This document shows positions 24,132 through 31,761 of a DNA stretch of 63,882 nt, in pieces. Below the pieces are notes generated by a model. That model was not told where the DNA came from, made no database searches, and was given only the letters and a program-made list of their open reading frames with translations. Source of the DNA: an uncultured Erysipelotrichaceae bacterium (GTDB lineage Bacteria; Bacillota_I; Bacilli_A; RF39; UBA660); assembly GCA_902791625.1 (NCBI GenBank), contig CADAWN010000001.1, positions 99,333 to 163,214 of the forward strand. Reading direction: 5' to 3'. The position numbers and the translations under genes were made by a program. Each line of letters opens with the position of its first letter. The first letter of the stretch is position 1.

Positions 24132-24416
24132 TCACTATCCTTTATACTCCTTTTTATTTTTATAATATTTTTTAGGGAACTAAACCTAATATTCATTAAT
24201 TTTTACCTCATCATCAGGAACATCATAAACAAAAATCTTACAATCTTTAATTAAATCCTAATGATTTTCAAAATATTTATTAAGTTTATCAATAGACAAG
24301 CAACCATAAAGATATGATGTATCAATAGGAAAATTAACATTCATATCTCTTGGATAACCACGAAAATCACAATATGGTCCGCCGCCATCCTAATGTTCAT
24401 ATCTATATATCTTCAT
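24132..24416 (-). CDS. Hypothetical protein requiring TAG readthrough
   Basis: 94 residues (MKIYRYEH then TAG, DGGGPYCDFRGYP...) with five in-frame TAG codons and TGA stop. Ribosome site AGGAGGAATTAAA. A compact beta-rich protein; function unknown. Confidence 0.7.
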
Positions 24417-24437
24417 TTTAATTCCTCCTAAATTAAG

Positions 24438-24511
24438 TCGGAGCGACAGGACTTGAACCTGCAGCCTCGGCGTCCCAAGCGCCGCCGTCTACCAAATTGA
24501 CGTACGCCCCG
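24438..24511 (-). tRNA. tRNA-Pro(UGG)
   Basis: Acceptor CGGGGCG/CGCTCCG, anticodon arm CGGCG-CTTGGGA-CGCCG, T-arm GCAGG-TTCAAGT-CCTGT. Confidence 0.9.
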
Positions 24512-24515
24512 ATAA

Positions 24516-24588
24516 GGCTGAATAGATCGATTTGAACGATCACTAACAGAGTCACAATCTGTCGTGCTTCCATTACACTATATCCAGC
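24516..24588 (-). tRNA. tRNA-His(GUG)
   Basis: Acceptor GCTGGAT/ATTCAGC, anticodon arm ACAGA-TTGTGAC-TCTGT, T-arm GATCG-TTCAAAT-CGATC, discriminator C as in His tRNAs. Confidence 0.9.
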
Positions 24589-24598
24589 ATATTAAATA

Positions 24599-24979
24599 TT
24601 ATTTACGAGCAGTTCTCGCAGATTTTTTATTTTTTGATTTAAAAGTATCTAATTGACTATCACAATTAGGACAAATTAATCTTAAATTTTCTCTACAAGA
24701 ATTTGATGCATCTCCATCTATATGGTCTAAAACAAAATTTAAAGTCTTATTATTCCAATTATTCTCCAAACCACAAATGGCACATTTATAGTCCTACTAT
24801 TTTAATATATATTCTCTAATAACTCCTCTTATAGTAGTATTTACCGTCATACCTGTGTCGCCAGTTTCTAGCCAATGTTTTATTTTTTCCTCTTGACGCA
24901 CTTGAATTAAACATTTCTAGCAATATCCAGTTTTGTTATCACTATATAATTTTTTATTACATTTAAGACAGTATTTCAT
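24599..24979 (-). CDS. HNH homing endonuclease
   Basis: 126 residues with TAG as Gln (three TAG codons). C-terminal HNH domain: CAICG near residue 68, LDHIDGD with the catalytic His, NLRLICPNC with the second Cys pair. An N-terminal zinc knuckle CLKCNKK...CQKC precedes it. Free-standing between tRNA-His and tRNA-Ser; probably mobile. Confidence 0.85.
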
Positions 24980-24998
24980 AAAATCACCTCAAATTTTA

Positions 24999-25084
24999 CG
25001 CCGCAGTGAGGTGTCGATCCCCATTCCTTTCACAGAACCGCCAATTTTCAAGATTGGGTTCAGAGCCGTCTGAATTACCGCGGC
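24999..25084 (-). tRNA. tRNA-Ser(UGA)
   Basis: Type II: acceptor GCCGCGG/CTGCGGC, anticodon arm CCAAT-CTTGAAA-ATTGG, long variable arm, T-arm TGGGG-ATCGACA-CCTCA, discriminator G. T-loop starts with A instead of T. Confidence 0.85.
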
Positions 25085-25090
25085 ATTTAT

Positions 25091-25213
25091 TTATTTATCT
25101 TTATCTATATTTCTTTCTCTATCTATATCTCTATTACTTGCGGCTTGACAAAGAGCCGACCAAAAAATACCAACAAAACCACCTATAATCAAACCAATAC
25201 CAAAATACAACAT
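25091..25213 (-). CDS. DUF3789-like small membrane protein
   Basis: 40 residues: MLYFGIGLIIGGFVGIF TM helix, then SALCQAAS and a charged tail. Matches the small phage-borne DUF3789 pattern (G-rich helix followed by a Cys and AAx). Ribosome site AAAGGAGAATATAAT. Lies between two tRNA-Ser genes. Confidence 0.7.
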   Translation of the reverse strand: MLYFGIGLIIGGFVGIFWSALCQAASNRDIDRERNIDKDK

Positions 25214-25239
25214 ATTATATTCTCCTTTCTTAAAAATAA

Positions 25240-25324
25240 CGGAGCAGAGAGGACTCGAACCTCCGCTTCTTTACGAACTACAGCATTAGCAATGCCGCCC
25301 CGTCACCAACTTGGGTACTGCTCC
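25240..25324 (-). tRNA. tRNA-Ser(GCU)
   Basis: Type II: acceptor GGAGCAG/CTGCTCC, anticodon arm CGGCA-TTGCTAA-TGCTG, T-arm GGAGG-TTCGAGT-CCTCT, discriminator G. Confidence 0.9.
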
Positions 25325-25325
25325 A

Positions 25326-25366
25326 TAGTGCACACGGAGGTACTCGAAACCTCGACCACAGCATTA
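25326..25366 (-). pseudogene. Orphan 3' half of a tRNA
   Basis: Reads TAATGCTGTGGTC-GAGGT-TTCGAGT-ACCTC-CGTGTGCA: anticodon 3' arm, T-arm and acceptor strand, but no 5' half upstream. Shares TAATGCTGT with the neighbouring tRNA-Ser. Immediately follows the PD-(D/E)XK gene. Confidence 0.6.
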
Positions 25367-25393
25367 AATCTATATATAAGGAGAACAAACTCC

Positions 25394-25813
25394 TTATGTA
25401 AGTGTTTTATCAAAAGTATAGTCTGCTATATCATTAAAATTATTTTGATTGTTAAGAGGCTTAGTTTTTCTAAACTATACAGATTTTTTTTCTCCTATTA
25501 CTTCAATAGGAACTAATATTACCACTTCCCACGGAACAAGATAAAAAGCAAAATAGTCTATATCATTTTGATAAGTAGAATAATTTTTGTTAGTAGTATG
25601 ATTTTTACTACTAGCACAAGGACAAGTAATAGAATTATTTTCATTTAACTAATTACAATATTTTACTTGTATTTTATTAAGTTTACCATTAAATTCAGCA
25701 ATTAAATCATAACGTGCAGAATCACCAAAAGGAATAGAAACCTATATACCTCTTTTTACAAATTCTGCTAATACTATAGCTTCTCCAATATTGCCTTTTT
25801 CTTTTGAAATCAT
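25394..25813 (-). CDS. PD-(D/E)XK homing endonuclease (I-Ssp6803I type)
   Basis: 139 residues with three TAG read as Gln. MISKEKGNIGEAIVLAEF, then SIPFGDSARYDLIAEFNGK and KIQVKYC give the E, D and QxK residues of the group-I-intron-associated PD-(D/E)XK family; I-Ssp6803I of that family targets a tRNA anticodon region. A C-P-C-A pair may bind zinc. Ribosome site TTGGAGGTAATTTTA. Confidence 0.8.
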
Positions 25814-25844
25814 TAAAATTACCTCCAATTTTCCCCAAGTTAAT

Positions 25845-25912
25845 ATTATAAAGAGGAAGATGCTTGGAGGTCATCTTATCATTGAGTTAATTACTCTCAA
25901 CTATCCTCTTTA
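25845..25912 (-). promoter_or_regulatory. Structured leader of homing endonuclease (type L)
   Basis: Shares GGATAGTTGAGAGTAATTAA with 27898-27972 (34 identical bases in all). Outer stem AGAGGA/TCCTCT, inner hairpin TTGAG-AGTAATTAA-CTCAA, third hairpin GATGACC...CATC. Confidence 0.7.
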
Positions 25913-25916
25913 ATGA

Positions 25917-25991
25917 TGCACCAAGAGGGACTTGAACCCATCACGTCTCATGCATTAAAAGTGCATTGTTTTACCATTAAACTATTGGTGC
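25917..25991 (-). tRNA. tRNA-Lys(UUU)
   Basis: Acceptor GCACCAA/TTGGTGC, anticodon arm ATGCA-CTTTTAA-TGCAT, T-loop TTCAAGT, discriminator A. Confidence 0.9.
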
Positions 25992-25994
25992 ATA

Positions 25995-26067
25995 TACAGG
26001 TGAGAAGACTCGAACTTCCACTAATCACATTCTAAGTGTGATGCCTCTGCCATTGGGCTACACCTGC
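25995..26067 (-). tRNA. tRNA with UAG anticodon (Leu CUN) but short variable loop
   Basis: Acceptor GCAGGTG/CACCTGT, anticodon arm TCACA-CTTAGAA-TGTGA giving UAG, T-arm GGAAG-TTCGAGT-CTTCT. Leu tRNAs of bacteria are type II, whereas this one has a type I variable loop, so its amino acid is uncertain. Confidence 0.75.
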
Positions 26068-26124
26068 ATTTATATAAAGTGTCATGGTAGTAACTCCAAA
26101 CTACCATTTCCACTTTATTATTAT

Positions 26125-26955
26125 TTAATCTTCTTCTTCATCATCATCATAGTCATCATCATCATAATAATCCTCAATTTCATTATATCCACTATAATCA
26201 AGAATTACAAGTCTATTATCAGAAGTAAAACCACAATTTCTATTAGTTAAATCAGTTATACCAAAATCTCTAATAAATTCAAGTAGTCTCCAAATCTCAT
26301 CCTCTCTATACTTTTTAGAAAGTAAAACTAAGGCTTCATCAGATACTCCCCAATATTCATATTTGGTATTAGCTTTATAATGTCTATACATCTTTTTACA
26401 CTCTTCTCTATTAGAATGATAAGTGTCATAAAGTATTTCATTATTCTGCTCAACTTTTTCACTAATATAAATAGGATAAATTTCCTCATTTACTTTAATA
26501 TTCTCAAAGAAATAAGTTCCTGCAAAAAACTTATCAACCTTATTCTCTATTGCTTTTTTATAAAGCTTTTCCTCAACTTTACAATAATTCCAATCGTCTT
26601 TATCATTTGCTCTCTCATATGGAAAAAGTATTTCATTTACATAACAGCCTGCAATATCATCTCCGTCGTGTAAAAACTCTCCACCACAATTAAAAGGTAT
26701 CTTTATAACAAAATTATAATGATTAGGAACAAAAACCATTTTAGTTGCACCATAATGAAATGTCCACTTAGTTTTCTTTCCCTTATCTTTTGTATAGAAA
26801 GAAGTACAAATAGGACAATCTTCTTCATAAAACTCATTCTCTGGATAAGGTACACAAAATTCTCCGTTTTCTACTTTACTAACTTTCTCTAAAAAATTTA
26901 CTATATTATCTATAATTTGATTTTTGAGATTATTAGATATAGTAAAATTCTTCAA
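26125..26955 (-). CDS. Protein-kinase-like fold protein, paralogue of 17459
   Basis: 276 residues, TTG start behind AGAAGGTTTTTGC. NFVIKIPF near residue 80 (binding Lys), ITDLTNRNCGFTSDNRL near 235 (catalytic-loop Asp and Asn) and VILDYSGYNE (DFG-like Asp) match the 17459 protein. Tail of Asp/Glu. The catalytic Asp sits in DLTNRN rather than HRD. Kinase activity is inferred only. Confidence 0.6.
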   Translation of the reverse strand: MKNFTISNNLKNQIIDNIVNFLEKVSKVENGEFCVPYPENEFYEEDCPICTSFYTKDKGKKTKWTFHYGATKMVFVPNHYNFVIKIPFNCGGEFLHDGDDIAGCYVNEILFPYERANDKDDWNYCKVEEKLYKKAIENKVDKFFAGTYFFENIKVNEEIYPIYISEKVEQNNEILYDTYHSNREECKKMYRHYKANTKYEYWGVSDEALVLLSKKYREDEIWRLLEFIRDFGITDLTNRNCGFTSDNRLVILDYSGYNEIEDYYDDDDYDDDEEED

Positions 26956-26982
26956 GCAAAAACCTTCTTTCTTTTAAGATAA

Positions 26983-27053
26983 AGCCCTATGTCGGTAACG
27001 CTCCGACCTCTGCTGAGTGGAAGTCAGCAATTCTACTTATAAACTAATAGGGC
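26983..27053 (-). tRNA. tRNA-Gly(UCC) with non-canonical D- and T-loops
   Basis: Full cloverleaf: acceptor GCCCTAT/ATAGGGC, anticodon arm GCTGA-CTTCCAC-TCAGC, T-stem GTCGG/CCGAC, discriminator U. The D-loop ATAAGTA lacks G18-G19 and the T-loop AGCGTTA lacks TTC, so both halves of the elbow contact are changed together. Confidence 0.75.
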
Positions 27054-27073
27054 AAATAGGGAATTTAATTCCC

Positions 27074-27877
27074 TTATATTTTTTCCCATTCTTCATTAGA
27101 ATAAGATTTTATTTCCTTTTTTGTTTTGGGTAAATTATATTTAATACACCATTTTCTAATTGCATTGTCAGAAACATTAAACATTTTTCCTATCTAAATA
27201 AAAGGAATTGTTCTAATTAATTGTTTTAATTCTTCTCTTGAAATTTTAAATGTCATTCTATTTTTATAAGAACAAGCTGAACACCGAGTGGCATTTCTTG
27301 ATATTTCTTTTCCGCAATCTATACAATAGTTTTTTTCACTTCTTTCAGTTACAATAATTCTTTCATCACCTTTTTTAATTATAGTAACAAAAGGTTCTTT
27401 TCTAATAGGATAATCCTCATTATCACTATGCCAAGTTGACCCCTTATCTATATAATGTATAGTCATATCACTACAATTATATCTTTTTGATATTTCAATT
27501 ATTGATAAATTAGAATTTTTTAATAAGTTTTTTATTTCTTGAACCTCTTCTAATGTTAATTTATGATATTGGCTATACTAACAATTAGAATGTTTGTAAT
27601 TCCCACTTTTTAAAATATTATATCCTTTATTTTTATCTGTTGAATTATAATATTTTATCCAAAAATTCTCTTTATCATTTAATAACTCTAATGAACACTC
27701 TTCTATAACTTCAAAAATAAAATTGTCTAATCCATATTTTCTTATTTCTTCATACAAAGGAGTTTTATATCTTTTGCTTCGTTTTTTATGGTCTATCCAT
27801 CTCTATTCAATATTAATTGACTATCCAATATAGATTTTACCATTTACTTTATTTGTTATTTTATAAATTCCAATCAT
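27074..27877 (-). CDS. GIY-YIG homing endonuclease with HTH tail
   Basis: 267 residues with TAG as Gln. MIGIYKITNKVNGKIYIG then TAG at the YIGQ position, QRWIDH catalytic Arg, middle HTH (SIIEISKRYNCS), zinc knuckle CIDCGKE...CSACSYK, C-terminal DNAIRKWC helix. Paralogue of 3742 and 21144. Located between tRNA-Gln and tRNA-Gly. Confidence 0.85.
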
Positions 27878-27897
27878 AAATATTCCTCCATAACTCC

Positions 27898-27972
27898 ATA
27901 ATATTTTAAGAGAAGGAAGATAATGGAGTATATCTTATCATTGAGTTAATTACTCTCAACTATCCTTCTCTT
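27898..27972 (-). promoter_or_regulatory. Structured leader of homing endonuclease (type L)
   Basis: Stem AGAGAAGGA/TCCTTCTCT around the same 34-base core as 25845-25912, followed by AAAATATT and the gene. Confidence 0.7.
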
Positions 27973-27974
27973 GA

Positions 27975-28051
27975 CTGGGTGACCCAGATTCGAACTGGGG
28001 ACAGATGCACGGGTCAAAGCCGTGTGCGTTAAGCCTCTTCGCCACCACCCA
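27975..28051 (-). tRNA. tRNA-Gln(UUG)
   Basis: Acceptor TGGGTGG/TCACCCA, anticodon arm CACGG-CTTTGAC-CCGTG, T-arm CCCAG-TTCGAAT-CTGGG, discriminator G. A normal glutamine tRNA, separate from the insertion-bearing one at 20985. Confidence 0.85.
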
Positions 28052-28116
28052 ATATTTACATAACTCTAAACCAAAAGGAAAACTTATTATGTAGTAGTTT
28101 TTTATTTTCTATATAT

Positions 28117-28145
28117 ATTATAATAAAAAATTTTTAAAAAGTCAA
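28117..28145 (-). promoter_or_regulatory. Sigma70-type promoter of the 22.6-28 kb tRNA/endonuclease block
   Basis: TTGACT-17-TATAAT; no other promoter of this class is seen leftward until 22590. Confidence 0.85.
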
Positions 28146-28409
28146 TTACTTTTCTTCTTCTTTCTCTTCTAAATCTTCAGCTCTAGGAACTCTCATTACA
28201 ATTTTTGGCGAAATTACCTGCGGCACAGGGATAGCAGCTTTCAATAATATCCAAGTCATAAATATTCCAAGACCTTGGATTCTCTCATAATCATATCCAA
28301 AAATCTTACTACTTATAAAAGCCAACCCTATACACCAAAAGAAATAGAAACCATTTCTAATTATCCAACTAAAAAATTTCATCAGCATAGTCTATCCAGA
28401 TGTATACAT
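28146..28409 (-). CDS. Two-TM membrane protein
   Basis: 87 residues from ATG at 28409 (MYTSG then TAG), which has the ribosome site AAGGAGGCTATTTG; the ATG at 28388 lacks one. TM helices at about 17-36 and 47-62, acidic tail. The start overlaps the previous stop as TGATG. Confidence 0.65.
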
Positions 28410-28891
28410 CAAATAGCCTCCTTATTAAATTCTTCTACAATATATCCATTATCTTTAAACCATTTTTGTACTATCCAACGCTCTGAACAGGGATTATTAG
28501 GAGTTTCGTGAAATATAAGTACAAAAACAATATCATTACTCAAATTTTTTGCAACTTTATACTGTGCCGCGAGTTGTGAAAATCTTTCCATTATAGAATT
28601 AAAATTAAGCTGCTTAAGTTGATTATAATAAGTTGATAAAAATTCACAGGTTGTAGGGTCTTCAGTTATACAAACAGAAGGACCGCGACACAATCCAACA
28701 CAATCTTTATTAGGAACAAAAGGTTCAGCTCTAAGACCATTTAAAACATTATTCTTATCAAAGTATTGATAAGTATTTCCTAAATTCTTATGGAACCAGG
28801 AGGGGTCAAAAACAGCAGTTGATAGTGGAATATAATTAGGTTTAAAAAATCTTATTTGATAAAAATAAGAAGTTAAAATTTTAAAATTCAC
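28409..28891 (-). CDS. DUF488-like protein
   Basis: 160 residues starting MNFKILTSYFYQIRFFKPNY; IPLSTAVFDPSWF and the C-terminal FVLIFHETPNNPCSERWIVQKW resemble DUF488-family proteins. Function of that family is not established. Confidence 0.6.
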   Translation of the reverse strand: MNFKILTSYFYQIRFFKPNYIPLSTAVFDPSWFHKNLGNTYQYFDKNNVLNGLRAEPFVPNKDCVGLCRGPSVCITEDPTTCEFLSTYYNQLKQLNFNSIMERFSQLAAQYKVAKNLSNDIVFVLIFHETPNNPCSERWIVQKWFKDNGYIVEEFNKEAI

Positions 28892-29480
28892 TTATATTTT
28901 CCTTTCTTTTGATTTCTTTTATATAATCTACAATTTCTTTAAATTTAATAACAGTTTCAAGATTATGAAAATCTATATATCTTATTTCTGCAAAATTCAT
29001 TCGTATATCTTTTGGTACATCTTTATATTTATCCATATAATATCGATTTGCCCAGACAAGAAGCGTACTATGATCTTTAACAATTTTCTCTAAATCCATT
29101 TCATCTAAAAGTTCATTATTATCAAAAGTATGAGTTTCATTATAAGTATTATAAAACTCTTTTATATCAAACCACTTATCTTTTAAAATATTGCCAATAC
29201 TGAGAATTTTACCACCCCAACCTTCAGTTTTAACTCTACAATATTGTCCCTTTAAATCTTCCCAACACTCAACACCAACAGTATCCATAATTCTCATTAG
29301 TACTTCAAGTCCAGCTTCAGAACCTTGAAAGCTTTTTGCTCCAAGATAGCCTTTACCTATACAATATCCACCATAGTTGCAGCACCAGCTACCACCGTTA
29401 AGACCTATATAGAAAGTTAAACAGCCATGATCTGCCATTGATAAAGATACATTTGTTATTTTTGCATTACAAATTTCCAA
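28881..29480 (-). CDS. Phage protein of a common uncharacterised family
   Basis: 199 residues. The pattern SMADHGCLTFYIGLNGG...GGYCIG...GLEVLMRIMDTVGVECWEDLKGQYCRV recalls a conserved Firmicutes phage protein in which GVESWE and GRYVRV blocks are typical. No function known. Confidence 0.6.
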   Translation of the reverse strand: MEICNAKITNVSLSMADHGCLTFYIGLNGGSWCCNYGGYCIGKGYLGAKSFQGSEAGLEVLMRIMDTVGVECWEDLKGQYCRVKTEGWGGKILSIGNILKDKWFDIKEFYNTYNETHTFDNNELLDEMDLEKIVKDHSTLLVWANRYYMDKYKDVPKDIRMNFAEIRYIDFHNLETVIKFKEIVDYIKEIKRKENISEF

Positions 29481-29482
29481 TT

Positions 29483-29812
29483 TTATTCACCTCTTCTATT
29501 CCAGAGTTTTATAGCTTCATCTTCAGCACAGTAATCAGTACTAGCTTGAACATTTCTTGTTCGTAAGCCGCAGTCTTTACATTTTATATAAATATAAGAA
29601 GGCCCCAAACCTACAAACGGTCCTTGAATTTTGGCTTCTCCGCCACAACAAGGACAATTATCTATTTCTTGTTTTTCTTTTTTATTATTTGAAAAATAGT
29701 TTTTTATTCTTTCATCAATTCTTTTATCTATTCTTTCATCAATTCTTTTATCTATATATTCTTCTATTGGTATTGGTGCAGCACCAATTTCAATTGCTCT
29801 ATATTTATCCAT
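29483..29812 (-). CDS. Lar-like restriction alleviation zinc-ribbon protein
   Basis: 109 residues. The C-terminal half has CPCCGGEA, CKDCGLRT and EAIKLWNRR, the layout of Lar family proteins linked to relief of host restriction. The N-terminal half is a repeat of IDKRIDERI that should form a coiled helix. Confidence 0.7.
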   Translation of the reverse strand: MDKYRAIEIGAAPIPIEEYIDKRIDERIDKRIDERIKNYFSNNKKEKQEIDNCPCCGGEAKIQGPFVGLGPSYIYIKCKDCGLRTRNVQASTDYCAEDEAIKLWNRRGE

Positions 29813-29813
29813 T

Positions 29814-30080
29814 TTATTCTTCCTCCTTCATTATAGCCCCACAATGAGGACATATATCTTCTTTTGAACTATTTTCTTCATAACAATTACTACATTGCAA
29901 ATAATACCCATCAGGATTTATATACCAATGGGCATAAATAAGAGGATATGCTGCTTTAAAATGTTTATCATTTTCTTCTATCTTTTTTAATGCAAACTCT
30001 ATTACTTCAAATATTTCTTCTCTTGAAAGTTTATTAAGTTCTTGTTTAATTTTATTTTTTAACTATGAAAGATCACTCAT
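29814..30080 (-). CDS. Zinc-ribbon phage protein
   Basis: 88 residues with one TAG (MSDLS-TAG-LKNKI). HWYINPDGYYLQCSNC and CPHCGAIM form a zinc ribbon; N-terminal helix. Its TAA overlaps the next gene's ATG (TAAAATG). Confidence 0.7.
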
Positions 30081-30102
30081 TATGATAACCTCCTTAAACA
30101 CC

Positions 30103-30151
30103 TTGTGCCGCGACTACAAAAATTCATTAAAATTTTATAGTGCGGCACAAT
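30103..30151. repeat. Inverted TGTGCCGC repeat
   Basis: TTGTGCCGC at 30103 and GCGGCACAA ending 30150 face each other across about 30 AT-rich bases, with the ACTACAAA module inside. Intergenic. Confidence 0.8.
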
Positions 30152-30159
30152 TACTCAAA

Positions 30160-30342
30160 TCACAATTCATTGTCGTCGTCTTTTGGTATTTCTTTCATCA
30201 AGTCCTCATATTTCTTGAATCTTTCAAGCGCCATATACAACTCATATAAGAATGAATGAGTTGTTGGGTTATTTTCATCGTTACTATTAATATTTGCTCT
30301 ATTCTTTACAATTTCCATTAGAGTTTCAGTCTTCATTGGCAT
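30160..30342 (-). CDS. Hypothetical protein
   Basis: 60 residues, helical, from ATG behind GAGAGGTAATGCC. Typical small early phage ORF; function unknown. Confidence 0.55.
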   Translation of the reverse strand: MPMKTETLMEIVKNRANINSNDENNPTTHSFLYELYMALERFKKYEDLMKEIPKDDDNEL

Positions 30343-30348
30343 TACCTC

Positions 30349-30465
30349 TCAATCCTTAATATTCTTCAAAATTCTCTTCCACTTAGCAACAAGTCTTGCG
30401 TTTTTCTCCATATCCACAGAAAGTTTTGCAATACGATTCTCAACCTCTAATCTGGTGCGTACCAT
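30349..30465 (-). CDS. Small conserved phage peptide
   Basis: 38 residues (MVRTRLEVENRIAKLSVDM...VAKWKRILKNI). Short MVRT-start helical peptides ending WxRxxRKL are common between small genes of Firmicutes phages. Overlaps the end of 30440. Confidence 0.6.
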   Translation of the reverse strand: MVRTRLEVENRIAKLSVDMEKNARLVAKWKRILKNIKD

Positions 30466-30712
30466 TGGCTTTTTCCTCCTTATCATCAAGTGTTGTTTTA
30501 ATATACCTTATTGAAGTAAGATTATCTTTATTACCGTTTACAACATCTACAACTTTTACTCTTGTTCCATAACAAATGTAATTGTAGCTATCGTCCATCA
30601 TACGGATAATATCTCCACGCTGAGGCGGAATTTCCTCTTTGTTCAAAAGATAATCATAAGTCTTGCCTTTAAAAACTTTATTTCTGTCTTTAAATTGAAC
30701 AGTGATATACAT
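30440..30712 (-). CDS. Hypothetical beta-rich protein
   Basis: 90 residues; PPQRGDIIRMMDDS...GTRVKVVDV suggests a small beta-barrel (SH3/KOW-like). Ribosome site AAAGGAGAAAAGTTAA. Confidence 0.55.
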   Translation of the reverse strand: MYITVQFKDRNKVFKGKTYDYLLNKEEIPPQRGDIIRMMDDSYNYICYGTRVKVVDVVNGNKDNLTSIRYIKTTLDDKEEKANGTHQIRG

Positions 30713-30744
30713 TTAACTTTTCTCCTTTCTTTTATTCTATATAT

Positions 30745-30773
30745 ATTATATAATAAATTTTTTAAAAAGTCAA
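30745..30773 (-). promoter_or_regulatory. Sigma70-type promoter
   Basis: TTGACT-17-TATAAT upstream of 30440. Confidence 0.85.
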
Positions 30774-31301
30774 TTATTTATTTGCTCTTAAATTTGAATA
30801 AATATTTATTGTTTGTATTATTTCTTCCCAATTTTTAACTCTTATAAAATTAGAAGTATTTGCGGCGATTTTTCTATTCCATGGATAATCAAGACAAATA
30901 GAATAGTAGTTTCTTTCTCCTATTAAATTCTCCAAATAATCATCAATCATAATATCAAGATTTAATAATGTTTTTTGTTTAATTGTAATTATATGGTCAT
31001 TTATATATTTTCCTTCCAAAAATGGTAGATTTCTTTTAAGAAACTTAATTTTCTTTTTAAGATTATCAGGAGTTGTACTTGTTACAAAATAAATTTCATA
31101 TCCTTTTTGATATAAAGTTTTGATACCTTGTGTCGCGCCTTGTATCATTTTAACTTTTTTCCACATAGCAGAATCATGAAAAGCGAGACTTACTATCCAA
31201 CGATATTGTTCAGGAAGAGATTTCTCCATCCAATATTCTTTTATATCATCAATAGATAGTTTAACAGGTATTCTTTCATTAATATACCTCCTTAATTCCA
31301 A
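30774..31301 (-). CDS. Truncated HAD 5'-nucleotidase-like protein
   Basis: The body (FHDSAMWKKVKMIQGATQGIKTLYQKGYEIYFVTSTT... and LDIMIDDYLEN) fits NT5C-type 5'(3')-deoxyribonucleotidases, including the motif II Ser/Thr and the motif IV Asp. The N-terminal DxDxT nucleophile motif is absent: the frame begins inside the previous gene. The best ribosome site (AAGGAGGTATATTA) serves an ATG at 31279 in another frame that ends after 12 codons. Probably decayed. Confidence 0.6.
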   Translation of the reverse strand: MELRRYINERIPVKLSIDDIKEYWMEKSLPEQYRWIVSLAFHDSAMWKKVKMIQGATQGIKTLYQKGYEIYFVTSTTPDNLKKKIKFLKRNLPFLEGKYINDHIITIKQKTLLNLDIMIDDYLENLIGERNYYSICLDYPWNRKIAANTSNFIRVKNWEEIIQTINIYSNLRANK

Positions 31302-31732
31302 AAATATTTAAAATATTTTCTAAAATTATCCCAAGCTTTATCTATTGCTATCTTATCTTCTTGTGTCCACTCCTGTTCATCTCTTATAAGATAAATTTCA
31401 AATCCGTCAAGAATTTCAGTTATTTTTTCACACCAACATTCTTCCACTTCTTTATCATATTTACCAGAATTAATTTCTTCATCACTAAATGCCATTTTTA
31501 GCATATCCCAAATAGGGTTAGGTGTACTGTCGTGGTGTTCTCTAAAATATGCAAGCCGCGGCAGGATAAATTTTATAATTGTACGGTCAAGGTTCCAAAT
31601 ATCTTCATAATGGAAACCATTTTCTTTATAAAATTTTCTTGATTTCTCCATTTCTTCTTCATTAGGAAAAATTCGTTCATAATCTTGTTTATCACAAAGT
31701 TCTACGTAGTATTTATAGTCTTTATTATCCAT
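31292..31732 (-). CDS. Hypothetical phage protein
   Basis: 146 residues, acidic, Trp-rich C-terminus (WTQEDKIAIDKAWDNFRKYFKYFW). Similar-looking proteins are common in Firmicutes phages next to nucleotide genes; no function known. Confidence 0.6.
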   Translation of the reverse strand: MDNKDYKYYVELCDKQDYERIFPNEEEMEKSRKFYKENGFHYEDIWNLDRTIIKFILPRLAYFREHHDSTPNPIWDMLKMAFSDEEINSGKYDKEVEECWCEKITEILDGFEIYLIRDEQEWTQEDKIAIDKAWDNFRKYFKYFWN

Positions 31733-31761
31733 TTACATTACTCCTTTTTATATACTTCTTT

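Noticed and set aside
24999..25516. Plus-strand frames covering tRNA-Ser genes
   Set aside because: They read through tRNA genes and the end of the PD-(D/E)XK gene on the wrong strand.
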